Translations under genes and position numbers: made by a program
Notes under the pieces: model-generated
Told to the model about the DNA's origin: nothing
Database searches by the model: none
The model's input: the letters and a program-made list of their open reading frames with translations, nothing else
NCBI GenBank assembly: GCA_025360285.1
Contig: JANYCM010000207.1
Coordinates: 1-11,141 of the forward strand
Direction: 5' to 3'
Length of the DNA: 11,141 bases
Source of the DNA: Sphingomonadales bacterium
GTDB lineage: Bacteria; Pseudomonadota; Alphaproteobacteria; Sphingomonadales; Sphingomonadaceae
Shown: piece by piece, positions 5,963 to 11,141 of the stretch
Layout of the letters: each line of letters starts with the position of its first letter
How positions within the stretch are numbered: the stretch's first letter is position 1

Positions 5963-6565
5963 CTACGCCCCGAACAGCTTGGCCGCTGTCCTGGCGATCA
6001 GCTCACCCTGATGGCGCGCGCCGGCGAGGTCGATGGCGCTGGGCTGGCGTTCGCCCTTGCCGCCGGCGATGGTGGTGGCACCATAGGGGGCGCCGCCGAC
6101 GATCTCGTCGACAGTCATCTGGCCCTGGTGGCTGTAGGGCAGGCCAACGATCGTCATGCCGAAATGCAGCAGATTGGTGATGATCGAAAACAGCGTCGTT
6201 TCATTGCCGCCATGTTGCGTGGCGCTGGAGGTGAAGGCGCCGCCGACCTTGCCATTGAGTGCGCCGGTCGCCCACAGCCCGCCGGCCTGATCAAGGAATG
6301 CCGCGAGCTGGCCCGGCATGCGGCCAAAGCGCGTCGGCGCGCCGATGATGATGGCGTCGTAATTGGCAAGGTCAGCGATGGCCGCGACGGGGGCGTCCTG
6401 GTCGAGCTTGAAATGGGCGCCCCTGGCGATGTCGTCCGGCACGGTTTCGGGGACGCGCTTGATGTCGGTGGTGGCGCCGACGCTGCGGGCGCCATCGGCA
6501 ACGGCATGGGCCATGGCTTCGATATGGCCATAGCTGGAATAATAGAGGACGAGGACCTTGGGCAT
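5963..6565 (-). CDS. wrbA: WrbA-type NAD(P)H:quinone oxidoreductase
   Basis: The protein has 200 residues, the standard WrbA length. It starts at the ATG complementary to 6563-6565, preceded by AGGAG at good spacing. It shows the flavodoxin-like FMN phosphate loop LYYSSYGHIEAMA (7-19), IIIGAPTRFGRMPGQLAAFL (72-91), TSSATQHGGNETT (112-124), LPYSHQGQM (142-150) and GGAPYGATTIAG (157-168). All of these are hallmark WrbA segments, including the aromatic and His residues around the flavin. The enzyme is a cytoplasmic tetrameric flavoprotein that reduces quinones by two electrons with NAD(P)H, avoiding semiquinone radicals. It is divergent from a LysR regulator 145 bases away, which probably controls it. 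An 18-base palindrome (6614-6631) lies in its leader. Confidence 0.95.
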   Translation of the reverse strand: MPKVLVLYYSSYGHIEAMAHAVADGARSVGATTDIKRVPETVPDDIARGAHFKLDQDAPVAAIADLANYDAIIIGAPTRFGRMPGQLAAFLDQAGGLWATGALNGKVGGAFTSSATQHGGNETTLFSIITNLLHFGMTIVGLPYSHQGQMTVDEIVGGAPYGATTIAGGKGERQPSAIDLAGARHQGELIARTAAKLFGA

Positions 6566-6613
6566 TGTACGTCTCCTGTGCTGCCGGTGTGAACGGCCGG
6601 CGCTGTGCATTGT

Positions 6614-6631
6614 TCCGGTCGCCTGACCGGA
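6614..6631. promoter_or_regulatory. 18-base palindrome upstream of wrbA
   Basis: Perfect arms TCCGGTC (6614-6620) and GACCGGA (6625-6631) flank a 4-base spacer, about 50 bases ahead of the wrbA start and 20 bases from the proposed lysR -35. It may be a regulator site or a hairpin in the wrbA leader; the sequence does not decide. Confidence 0.35.
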
Positions 6632-6650
6632 GGGTGCGGCGCTTCTAGGC

Positions 6651-6680
6651 TTGGCAACACGATCGAAAAATCCGTATAAT
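6651..6680 (+). promoter_or_regulatory. Sigma70-type promoter of the LysR gene
   Basis: TTGGCA (6651-6656, 5 of 6 to consensus) and a perfect TATAAT (6675-6680) are 18 bases apart. The start of transcription would be near 6687, giving a leader of about 24 bases. In this GC-rich DNA a perfect TATAAT is notable. TATTAT reads on the opposite strand at the same place and might serve wrbA. Confidence 0.6.
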
Positions 6681-6693
6681 ATCGAAACAGGCT

Positions 6694-6708
6694 TTCGGAT
6701 TATTCGAA
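6694..6708. promoter_or_regulatory. LysR box candidate (T-N11-A)
   Basis: TTCG (6694-6697), 7 bases, then CGAA (6705-6708) form a dyad containing T6695-N11-A6707, the LysR-type recognition pattern. It lies just behind the proposed lysR transcription start and 2 bases before the ATG, a position suited to autorepression. A related dyad CGAAA (6683-6687) / TTTCG (6693-6697) overlaps it. Confidence 0.45.
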
Positions 6709-6710
6709 CG

Positions 6711-7598
6711 ATGAACGAGCCCGGCACCCCGAGTTTCGACCAGTTGCGCGTGCTGGTCGCCGTTGTCGAGGCCGGATCGCTGGCCGCCGCCGGTCGGCAA
6801 CTGGGGCGCGCCACCTCGGCGATCAGTTATGCGCTGGACAATCTGGAGGCACAGCTGGGCCTGCCGCTGTTCACGCGGGGCACCGCGCGACGACCGGCAT
6901 TGACCGAGGCCGGCAAGATCGTGCTGGCCGATGCCCGGCGGCTGGCACAGGGCGTCGATGGCTTGCGGGCACGCGTCAAAGGCCTGCTCGAAGGGCTGGA
7001 GGCCGAACTTGCCATCGCCGTCGATGTCATGCTGCCGACCGATCGCCTTGTCGCGGCGCTGACCGCCTTTCAGGCCGAATATCCCACGGTTGCCGTGCGC
7101 CTGCATGTCGAGGCATTGGGGGCGGTGACACAATTGGTGCAGGATGGCACGGCGACCCTGGGCATATCCGGGCCGCTGGATAGCGAGATCGGCGGCATGA
7201 GCCGTCAGGCCCTGCGGGGCGTCGAGATGATCCCGGTGGCGGCGCCCGGCCATCCGCTGGCCGGGCCGGGCATCGCCAGCGGCGCGGCGCGCGAGCATCT
7301 GCAACTGGTGCTGACCGACCGTTCGCCGCTTACCGCCGGGCGCGATTTCAGCGTGCTGGGGCTGCGGTCGTGGCGTCTGGCCGATCTGGGGGCCAAGCAC
7401 GCGCTGCTCAAGGCCGGCGCCGGCTGGGGCAATATGCCCGAACCGATGGTGCGGGATGATCTGCGTGCCGGCCGGCTGGTGCGGCTGGCGCTGCCGGAAT
7501 GGCAGGGAACGCTGTATCCGCTGGCGATGATCCATCTGACGCACAGCCCGCCAGGGCCGGCGGCGCGCTGGCTGATGGGGCTGTTGGCGGGGCAATAG
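6711..7598 (+). CDS. LysR-family transcriptional regulator
   Basis: The protein has 295 residues from the ATG at 6711; an in-frame extension upstream runs through the promoter and is rejected. The winged helix-turn-helix fills residues 9-66: FDQLRVLVAVVEAGSLAAAG, ATSAISYALDNLEAQLGLPL and FTRGTARRPALTEAGK, all standard LysR features. The effector domain from about residue 95 has the periplasmic-binding-protein-like fold (AIAVDVMLPTDRLVAALTAF, and LGISGPLDSE). It is divergent from wrbA, the usual position of a LysR activator relative to its target, and may respond to a quinone or electrophile. No strong Shine-Dalgarno precedes the ATG. Effector and regulon are not evident from sequence. Confidence 0.93.
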   Translation: MNEPGTPSFDQLRVLVAVVEAGSLAAAGRQLGRATSAISYALDNLEAQLGLPLFTRGTARRPALTEAGKIVLADARRLAQGVDGLRARVKGLLEGLEAELAIAVDVMLPTDRLVAALTAFQAEYPTVAVRLHVEALGAVTQLVQDGTATLGISGPLDSEIGGMSRQALRGVEMIPVAAPGHPLAGPGIASGAAREHLQLVLTDRSPLTAGRDFSVLGLRSWRLADLGAKHALLKAGAGWGNMPEPMVRDDLRAGRLVRLALPEWQGTLYPLAMIHLTHSPPGPAARWLMGLLAGQ

Positions 7599-7611
7599 GG
7601 GGTTCACTCTG

Positions 7612-7636
7612 CTCCCTCACCCTTGCGGGGAGGGAG
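7612..7636. terminator. Bidirectional terminator-like hairpin
   Basis: CTCCCTC (7612-7618) pairs with GAGGGAG (7630-7636), continued by CCC (7620-7622) with GGG (7627-7629) around a TTGC loop, with A7619 bulged. It sits 14 bases after the lysR stop and 20 bases before the convergent yffB stop. There is no clear U-run. Similar GCTCCCTC...GGGGAGGGAG elements recur between genes in alphaproteobacteria. Confidence 0.6.
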
Positions 7637-7655
7637 TCGAATTCGGTCCGTGAGT

Positions 7656-8006
7656 TCAGCCGCCGAAGTGCGCCGCATAGATTTCGGACTTGAACCCGAC
7701 CAGCAAGACGCCCTCGCCCTCCAAAACCGGCCGCTTGATCAGCGATGGCTGGGCCAGCATCAGCCTGATCGCCTTCGCCGCGTCAATGCCCGCCTTGTCG
7801 CCGTCAGCCAGCCCGCGAAACGTCGTGCCCGCGCGGTTGAGCAGGACCTCCCAACCCCGCGCCGCCACCCATTCGGTGAGCTTGCCGGCATCGGCCCCCA
7901 CGGCCTTGTAATCATGAAAATCATAAGTGACCCCCGCCGCATCGAGCCAGGCGCGGGCCTTTTTCACCGTGTCGCAATTCTTGATGCCATAAAGGACCAA
8001 GGCCAT
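7656..8006 (-). CDS. yffB: YffB-type ArsC/Spx-family protein
   Basis: The 116-residue protein starts MALVLYGIKNCDTVKKARAW, the signature of the YffB branch of the ArsC/Spx thioredoxin-fold family, with Cys11 at the active-site position. Arg58 (LLNRAGTTFRGL) and Arg92 (LIKRPVLE) match the conserved Arg region that binds the oxyanion or thiol in ArsC-like proteins. True arsenate reductases (GrxArsC type) have longer, different segments, so arsenate reduction should not be assumed; YffB is thought to be a glutathione-dependent thiol reductase. AAGGAG lies inside the end of lldD at good spacing from the ATG, and only 2 bases separate the two genes, so they are co-transcribed. The reason for pairing with lactate oxidation is not clear. 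Confidence 0.88.
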   Translation of the reverse strand: MALVLYGIKNCDTVKKARAWLDAAGVTYDFHDYKAVGADAGKLTEWVAARGWEVLLNRAGTTFRGLADGDKAGIDAAKAIRLMLAQPSLIKRPVLEGEGVLLVGFKSEIYAAHFGG

Positions 8007-8008
8007 GG

Positions 8009-9163
8009 TCAGGCTCCTTCGCGTGTCATGATGGAATTGCGCCCGGTCAGCACCATCGCCGTGCGCAGTTCGGCAGCGATCTGCCCGAGCATCCGGGTGA
8101 CGCCGGCCTCGCCGCCCGCCGCCAGGGCAAAGGCCCAGGCGCGGCCCAAAAGGCAGGCGGTGGCGCCGGCCTCGATGGCCTTGAGGACATCGAGCCCCGA
8201 CCGGATGCCGCCATCGACGAGCACCGGCAATGCCCCGCCGACCGCATCGGCGATCGCCGGCAGTGCCTTGATGGTGGAGGAGACGCCATCGAGCTGCCGC
8301 CCGCCGTGATTGGAGACAATGATGCCATCGACGCCGCAACGCACCGCCACCCGCGCATCGTCGGCCGCCATGATGCCTTTGACGATGATCGGCCCCGACC
8401 AATGCGCGCGGATGAAATCCAGGTCGGCCCAGGTGACGGACGGATCGAAATTCTGGCCGATCCATTGCCACGCCGCGGCGAAATCCGCCGCTGCCGGTGC
8501 CGCCGCCGCCAGACTGCCGAAATTATGCGGGCGGCCGCGCAGATAGACATCCCAAAGCCAGGCCGGATGCGCGACGCCGCTCGCCGCCTGGCGCATCTGC
8601 CCGGTAAGGCCCAGCCCGCGCGCCATGCCCGATCTTTGGTCGCGGTAGCGCGCGCCGGGGGTCGGCAGATCGACGGTCAGCACCAGCACCGGGCTGGCCG
8701 CCGCGCTCGCCTGTTCGAGCAGCGAGCGCACCAGCCCGCGGTCGCGCGTCACATACAGCTGGAACCAGGGCGGCACCCCGGCATCACGGCGGACTTCGGC
8801 GGCGGTGCAGACACCGACGGTGGACAGGCAGAACGGAATGCCGGCCGCCGCCGCCGCCCGCGCCGCCTGGACTTCGCCGCGCCGCGCCAGCATGCCGGCA
8901 AAGCCGACCGGCGCCAGGATGACCGGCAAGGCAAGCGACGCGCCGAACAGGTCGATCGCGGTTTCGATGACCGACATGTCGCGCATGACGCGTTGCTGCA
9001 ACAATATGTCGTCAAAGTCGCTGGCGTTGCGCTGCAGCGTGGTTTCGCGATAGGCGCCGCCATCGACATAATCGAACAGGATGGCCGGTAACCGGCGTTT
9101 CGCCATGGCGCGGTAATCAGCGCTGCTGACGGCCTGTGACAGGTTGCTCATGACGGTGACCAT
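8009..9163 (-). CDS. lldD: FMN-dependent L-lactate dehydrogenase (LldD type)
   Basis: The protein has 384 residues, the family length. LldD-like segments run throughout: LFDYVDGGAYRETTLQRN (29-46), LPVILAPVGFAGMLARRGEV (79-98), FCLSTVGVC (111-119), WFQLYVTRDRG (133-143), VLTVDLPTPGARYRDQRSGM (161-180), GPIIVKGIM (257-265), and IIVSNHGGRQLDG (281-293) with catalytic His286 and substrate-binding Arg289, then LVDGGIRSGLDVLKA (315-329). These closely follow E. coli LldD, including the lactate-specific PTPGARYRD stretch. It oxidises L-lactate to pyruvate at the cytoplasmic face of the membrane, passing electrons to quinone. A related hydroxy acid as substrate cannot be ruled out. Starts at 9163 or 9151 (Met5) are both possible; neither has a clear ribosome site. 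It heads an operon with yffB and is divergent from the zinc-finger gene. Confidence 0.93.
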   Translation of the reverse strand: MVTVMSNLSQAVSSADYRAMAKRRLPAILFDYVDGGAYRETTLQRNASDFDDILLQQRVMRDMSVIETAIDLFGASLALPVILAPVGFAGMLARRGEVQAARAAAAAGIPFCLSTVGVCTAAEVRRDAGVPPWFQLYVTRDRGLVRSLLEQASAAASPVLVLTVDLPTPGARYRDQRSGMARGLGLTGQMRQAASGVAHPAWLWDVYLRGRPHNFGSLAAAAPAAADFAAAWQWIGQNFDPSVTWADLDFIRAHWSGPIIVKGIMAADDARVAVRCGVDGIIVSNHGGRQLDGVSSTIKALPAIADAVGGALPVLVDGGIRSGLDVLKAIEAGATACLLGRAWAFALAAGGEAGVTRMLGQIAAELRTAMVLTGRNSIMTREGA

Positions 9164-9220
9164 GATCGACCGGCCGGGCGGGCGTCAACTGCCCTGCCCG
9201 CAGGAGCACCGACGTGACTT

Positions 9221-9232
9221 GGCTGGTCAGCC
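9221..9232. promoter_or_regulatory. Short palindrome in the lldD/zinc-finger divergent region
   Basis: GGCTG (9221-9225) and CAGCC (9228-9232) form a 12-base dyad in the 85 bases between the two divergent starts. It could be an operator for lldD, but it does not match the LldR/GntR consensus well. No confident -35/-10 pair was seen here. Confidence 0.25.
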
Positions 9233-9237
9233 TTGGT

Positions 9238-9242
9238 AGGAA
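9238..9242 (+). promoter_or_regulatory. Ribosome binding site deciding the zinc-finger gene start
   Basis: AGGAA directly abuts the ATG at 9243 but is 6 bases from the ATG at 9249, which favours the latter. Confidence 0.5.
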
Positions 9243-9248
9243 ATGGCC

Positions 9249-9434
9249 ATGGACACCATCCCACCGCCCGAAACCCTGGTCACCAATGCCGCCCGCGTGT
9301 TCTGCGACGGCGATGACGCAGGGGGAGACGGCCATCCGCGCGTCTGGTTGCAGATCGGCCCTTCGGGCTTTGCCGATTGCGGCTATTGCGACCGGCGCTT
9401 TGTGCTCGCCGGCAGCGCGGCCGACAGGCGATGA
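9249..9434 (+). CDS. CHCC zinc-finger protein (NDUFS6-like domain)
   Basis: This small protein of 61 residues has the order PPPETLVTNAARVFCDGD, GHPRVWLQI, then CGYCDRRFVL. Zinc ligands are Cys19, His29, Cys44 and Cys47, the CHCC pattern of the zf-CHCC family related to the complex I accessory subunit NDUFS6. Alphaproteobacteria commonly encode such a free-standing protein, and a role in respiratory complex I assembly or stability is inferred from the mitochondrial relative. It is soluble, without a signal peptide. The stop overlaps the ATG of the next gene (ATGA, 9431-9434), so the two are translationally coupled, although the partner appears to be secreted and the functional link is unclear. 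Confidence 0.88.
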   Translation: MDTIPPPETLVTNAARVFCDGDDAGGDGHPRVWLQIGPSGFADCGYCDRRFVLAGSAADRR

Positions 9435-10399
9435 AGGCAGATTTGGCGATGAGAATGGTTCTGGCGATGAGGGCGGTTTTTGCCGCGCTGCTGATCGGGC
9501 TGGCGCCGCCGGTCGCGCTGGCCGCGGCACCGCCGGTGGCGCTCGATATCGCCGTGGCGCCGGGCGGGCAGCCGCATCTGCCGCTGCGCATCAAGAATGC
9601 CGATGTCGATGTGCGGCTGGCGCTGAGCTATGATGGCGCGCTGGTGCTCAACGCGGCGCCGGCGGCCCGCGCCGGGCTGAAGGCGTTTCCGCTGATCGGC
9701 AAGCGCACCTTCAAAAGCGCGCTGATCCCCGGCGGCGAGGCGACGTTCCGCGGCAATCTCTATGATATCGCGCCGCGCGGCCTGCCGAAATCGACCGTCC
9801 CCGCCATCTGGGTGGACAAGCCGATTGCCGAGGATGGCGATGGCGTGCTGTCGGTCACCGGGCTGAAGGTCGATCGGCTGGGCCTGGTGCTGGGGCCGGT
9901 GCCGGCGGGAAGCCGCGTCCACACGCTGACCCGGCCCGACAAGGGATCGGTGATGATGAAAATGCGGGTGGGGGATGAAAATATCACCGTGTCGCTGGAA
10001 CTGAATTCGCCCGATACGGTGATGAACGCCCGCGCTGCTGCGGCGCTGGCCAAGGCCGGGCTGGTCAAGCGGGCGGGCGAAGTGGGGTTCTGGGTGCCCT
10101 TCCCCGGCGTCGCCCTGCCGTTCGAGCGGCTGGTGCCGGCGCCGGGCGCGCAGCTGCTGGGTCTGCCGCTGGTGCGGCCCGCGGTGCGGATTACCGAGGC
10201 GCAGGCCAAGCAATTGGACGCCAAGGCGCGCGCCGGGACGAGCACCGCCGATGACGATGCCGATGCCGTCACGGTGACCGCCAGCCGCAAGAAGGGCCGC
10301 GACCCGTGGATACTGATCGGCCGCGACGTGCTGGGGCAATGTTCGCGGATCGAATTCGACCGGCCGGGAAAGACCTGGGTGCTGACCTGCGGGTTTTGA
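9431..10399 (+). CDS. Secreted protein with two degenerate retropepsin-like repeats
   Basis: The protein has 322 residues. A signal peptide (about 1-32) ends near VALAAA, so export to the periplasm is likely. I do not recognise a named family. Two regions resemble the start of an aspartyl protease lobe: RLALSYDGALVLNAAPAARA (63-82) and SLELNSPDTVMNARAAAALA (188-207). Each is followed further on by a hydrophobic-Gly strand (LGLVLGP 150-156; WILIGRDVL 293-301). In active retropepsins the first segment carries Asp-Thr/Ser-Gly; here the places are taken by Ser-Tyr-Asp and Asn-Ser-Pro, so catalysis is doubtful. A charged, probably disordered insert (about 265-290) separates the last strands, and Cys304 and Cys320 may form a disulfide. 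The start at 9431 fits the ATGA overlap. The fold call is an inference. Confidence 0.75.
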   Translation: MKADLAMRMVLAMRAVFAALLIGLAPPVALAAAPPVALDIAVAPGGQPHLPLRIKNADVDVRLALSYDGALVLNAAPAARAGLKAFPLIGKRTFKSALIPGGEATFRGNLYDIAPRGLPKSTVPAIWVDKPIAEDGDGVLSVTGLKVDRLGLVLGPVPAGSRVHTLTRPDKGSVMMKMRVGDENITVSLELNSPDTVMNARAAAALAKAGLVKRAGEVGFWVPFPGVALPFERLVPAPGAQLLGLPLVRPAVRITEAQAKQLDAKARAGTSTADDDADAVTVTASRKKGRDPWILIGRDVLGQCSRIEFDRPGKTWVLTCGF

Positions 10400-10450
10400 A
10401 TTTGTGGCGCGGGGGCGTGGTGATGCCCGCTCAAGCACCATATCCCCTAT

Positions 10451-10482
10451 CCCGTCATCCCAGCGTCTGATGGGATGACGGG
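10451..10482. terminator. Strong 12-bp hairpin, REP-like or terminator
   Basis: CCCGTCATCCCA (10451-10462) pairs perfectly with TGGGATGACGGG (10471-10482) around an 8-base loop, 51 bases after the end of the secreted-protein gene and 64 bases before tldD. AAAAG rather than a U-run follows. It resembles the GTCATCCC-type intergenic repeats of sphingomonads and probably limits read-through into tldD. Confidence 0.55.
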
Positions 10483-10511
10483 AAAAGCGAGGACCGGAAT
10501 GCAAAGCCGCG

Positions 10512-10539
10512 TTGCGGACCCGGCGCGAGGCCCTATATC
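10512..10539 (+). promoter_or_regulatory. Putative tldD promoter
   Basis: TTGCGG (10512-10517) and TATATC (10534-10539) lie 16 bases apart. The predicted start falls at about 10546-10547, on the tldD ATG itself, implying a leaderless message. Motif match only. Confidence 0.35.
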
Positions 10540-10546
10540 TGGCGGC

Positions 10547-11141
10547 ATGACCCATCTCGATCCCGCGACCATCTTCTACACCGATACCGGGCTTGACCCT
10601 GGCCGCACCGAGCGGCTGGTGGCGGACGCGCTGAACGGCTGCGACGATGGCGAGCTTTACCTGCAATATGCCGTTTCCGAGAGTTTCAGCTTTGATGATG
10701 GCCGGTTGAAGGCGGCGACCTTCGATACGCAAAAGGGCTTCGGCCTGCGCGGCGTCGCCGGCGAAATGACCGCCTTTGCCCATGCCAATGAATTGAGCGA
10801 CGAGGCCATCCGCCGCGCTGCCGATACCATCCGCGTTGTCCGCGACGGCCATGGCGGGACGATGGCGCTGGCGCCGCAGCGCACCAATGCCCGGCGCTAT
10901 ACCGACGCCAACCCGCTGGACGGCATCAGCTTTGCCGACAAGGTGGCATTGATGCAGACCATCGATGCGGCGGCGCGCGCCCGCGATCCGCGCGTCGTGC
11001 AGGTGTCGGCGAGCCTGATCGGATCATGGAGCGTTGTCGAGATCATCCGCGCCGATGGCCAGCGGGTGCGCGATGTGCGGCCGCTGGTGCGATTGAATGT
11101 CCAGATCGTCGCCGAAAAGGATGGCCGCCGCGAAACCGGCG
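10547..11141 (+). CDS. tldD: TldD metalloprotease, N-terminal part
   Basis: The frame opens at the ATG at 10547 and is open to the right edge, giving 198 codons of an expected 470-480. The sequence is typical of TldD: GELYLQYAVSESFSFDDGRL (34-53), KGFGLRGVAGEMTAFAHANE (63-82), then ARRYTDANPLDGISFADKVA, RDPRVVQVSASLIGS and RVRDVRPLVRLNVQIVAEKD. TldD pairs with TldE/PmbA to form a cytoplasmic zinc peptidase that degrades unfolded peptides and, in some bacteria, processes microcin or CcdA. The HExxxH metal site lies beyond the window, so activity cannot be judged. Its partner pmbA is not seen here. No good Shine-Dalgarno precedes the ATG, which fits the proposed leaderless promoter. Confidence 0.93.
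   Translation, partial: MTHLDPATIFYTDTGLDPGRTERLVADALNGCDDGELYLQYAVSESFSFDDGRLKAATFDTQKGFGLRGVAGEMTAFAHANELSDEAIRRAADTIRVVRDGHGGTMALAPQRTNARRYTDANPLDGISFADKVALMQTIDAAARARDPRVVQVSASLIGSWSVVEIIRADGQRVRDVRPLVRLNVQIVAEKDGRRETG

Noticed and set aside
5906..6592. Plus-strand open frame opposite wrbA
   Set aside because: wrbA matches its family end to end on the minus strand, so the plus frame is a shadow.
7656..8006. Arsenate reductase (arsC) function
   Set aside because: The GIKNCDTVKKA start is the YffB branch, and no ars genes are nearby, so only a family-level call is justified.
9431..10399. Active aspartyl protease annotation
   Set aside because: No Asp-Thr/Ser-Gly triad is present in either repeat; only the surrounding pattern is retained.
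9383..10852. 489-codon minus-strand open frame opposite the secreted protein and tldD
   Set aside because: It spans two genes with clear homology and the hairpin between them. The product is His/Gln/Arg-rich low complexity.

Overview
The window is GC-rich, gene-dense bacterial chromosome. Several features point to an alphaproteobacterium, most likely of the order Sphingomonadales: the protein style, frequent ATGA gene overlaps, hairpin repeats of the GTCATGCTGAA...TTCAGCAT type, and the mix of genes (EVE protein, HigBA of the alphaproteobacterial kind, NDUFS6-like zinc finger, TldD). The taxonomic call is an inference from sequence style, not from a marker gene. No tRNA, rRNA, CRISPR array, transposase or phage gene was seen.

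Layout, left to right. (1) 1-98: start of an EVE-domain protein on the minus strand, followed by about 350 bases without a convincing gene. (2) 436-1156: a HigB/HigA-type toxin-antitoxin pair with a promoter and a palindromic operator. The toxin frame has no ordinary start codon. (3) 1225-1326: two inverted copies of a 30-base hairpin repeat between convergent genes. (4) 1357-5819: a multidrug efflux locus. A DHA2/EmrB-type transporter followed by an alpha/beta hydrolase run leftward. A TetR regulator overlapping an EmrA-type membrane-fusion gene runs rightward. The 41 bases between the two arms hold a perfect 11+11 palindrome, the obvious TetR operator. (5) 5819-5910: three hairpins in a row between convergent genes. 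(6) 5963-7598: wrbA (quinone oxidoreductase) divergent from a LysR regulator, with a sigma70-like promoter and a T-N11-A box between them. (7) 7656-9163: a leftward pair, lldD (FMN L-lactate dehydrogenase) and a YffB-type ArsC-fold protein, 2 bases apart. (8) 9249-10399: a CHCC zinc-finger protein overlapping a secreted protein that looks like a double retropepsin fold without catalytic aspartates. (9) 10547 to the end: the N-terminal part of TldD.

The efflux locus is the best integrated unit. EmrA and EmrB homologues would form the inner-membrane pump and periplasmic adaptor, TetR would repress both arms from one operator, and the hydrolase may modify the exported or related compound. No outer-membrane channel gene is present. 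wrbA/LysR and lldD/yffB look like ordinary metabolic and redox units. Nothing here is clearly a new defence or mobile system. The items most worth a second look are the start-less HigB toxin, the degenerate two-repeat protease-like protein, and the very compact bidirectional operator.
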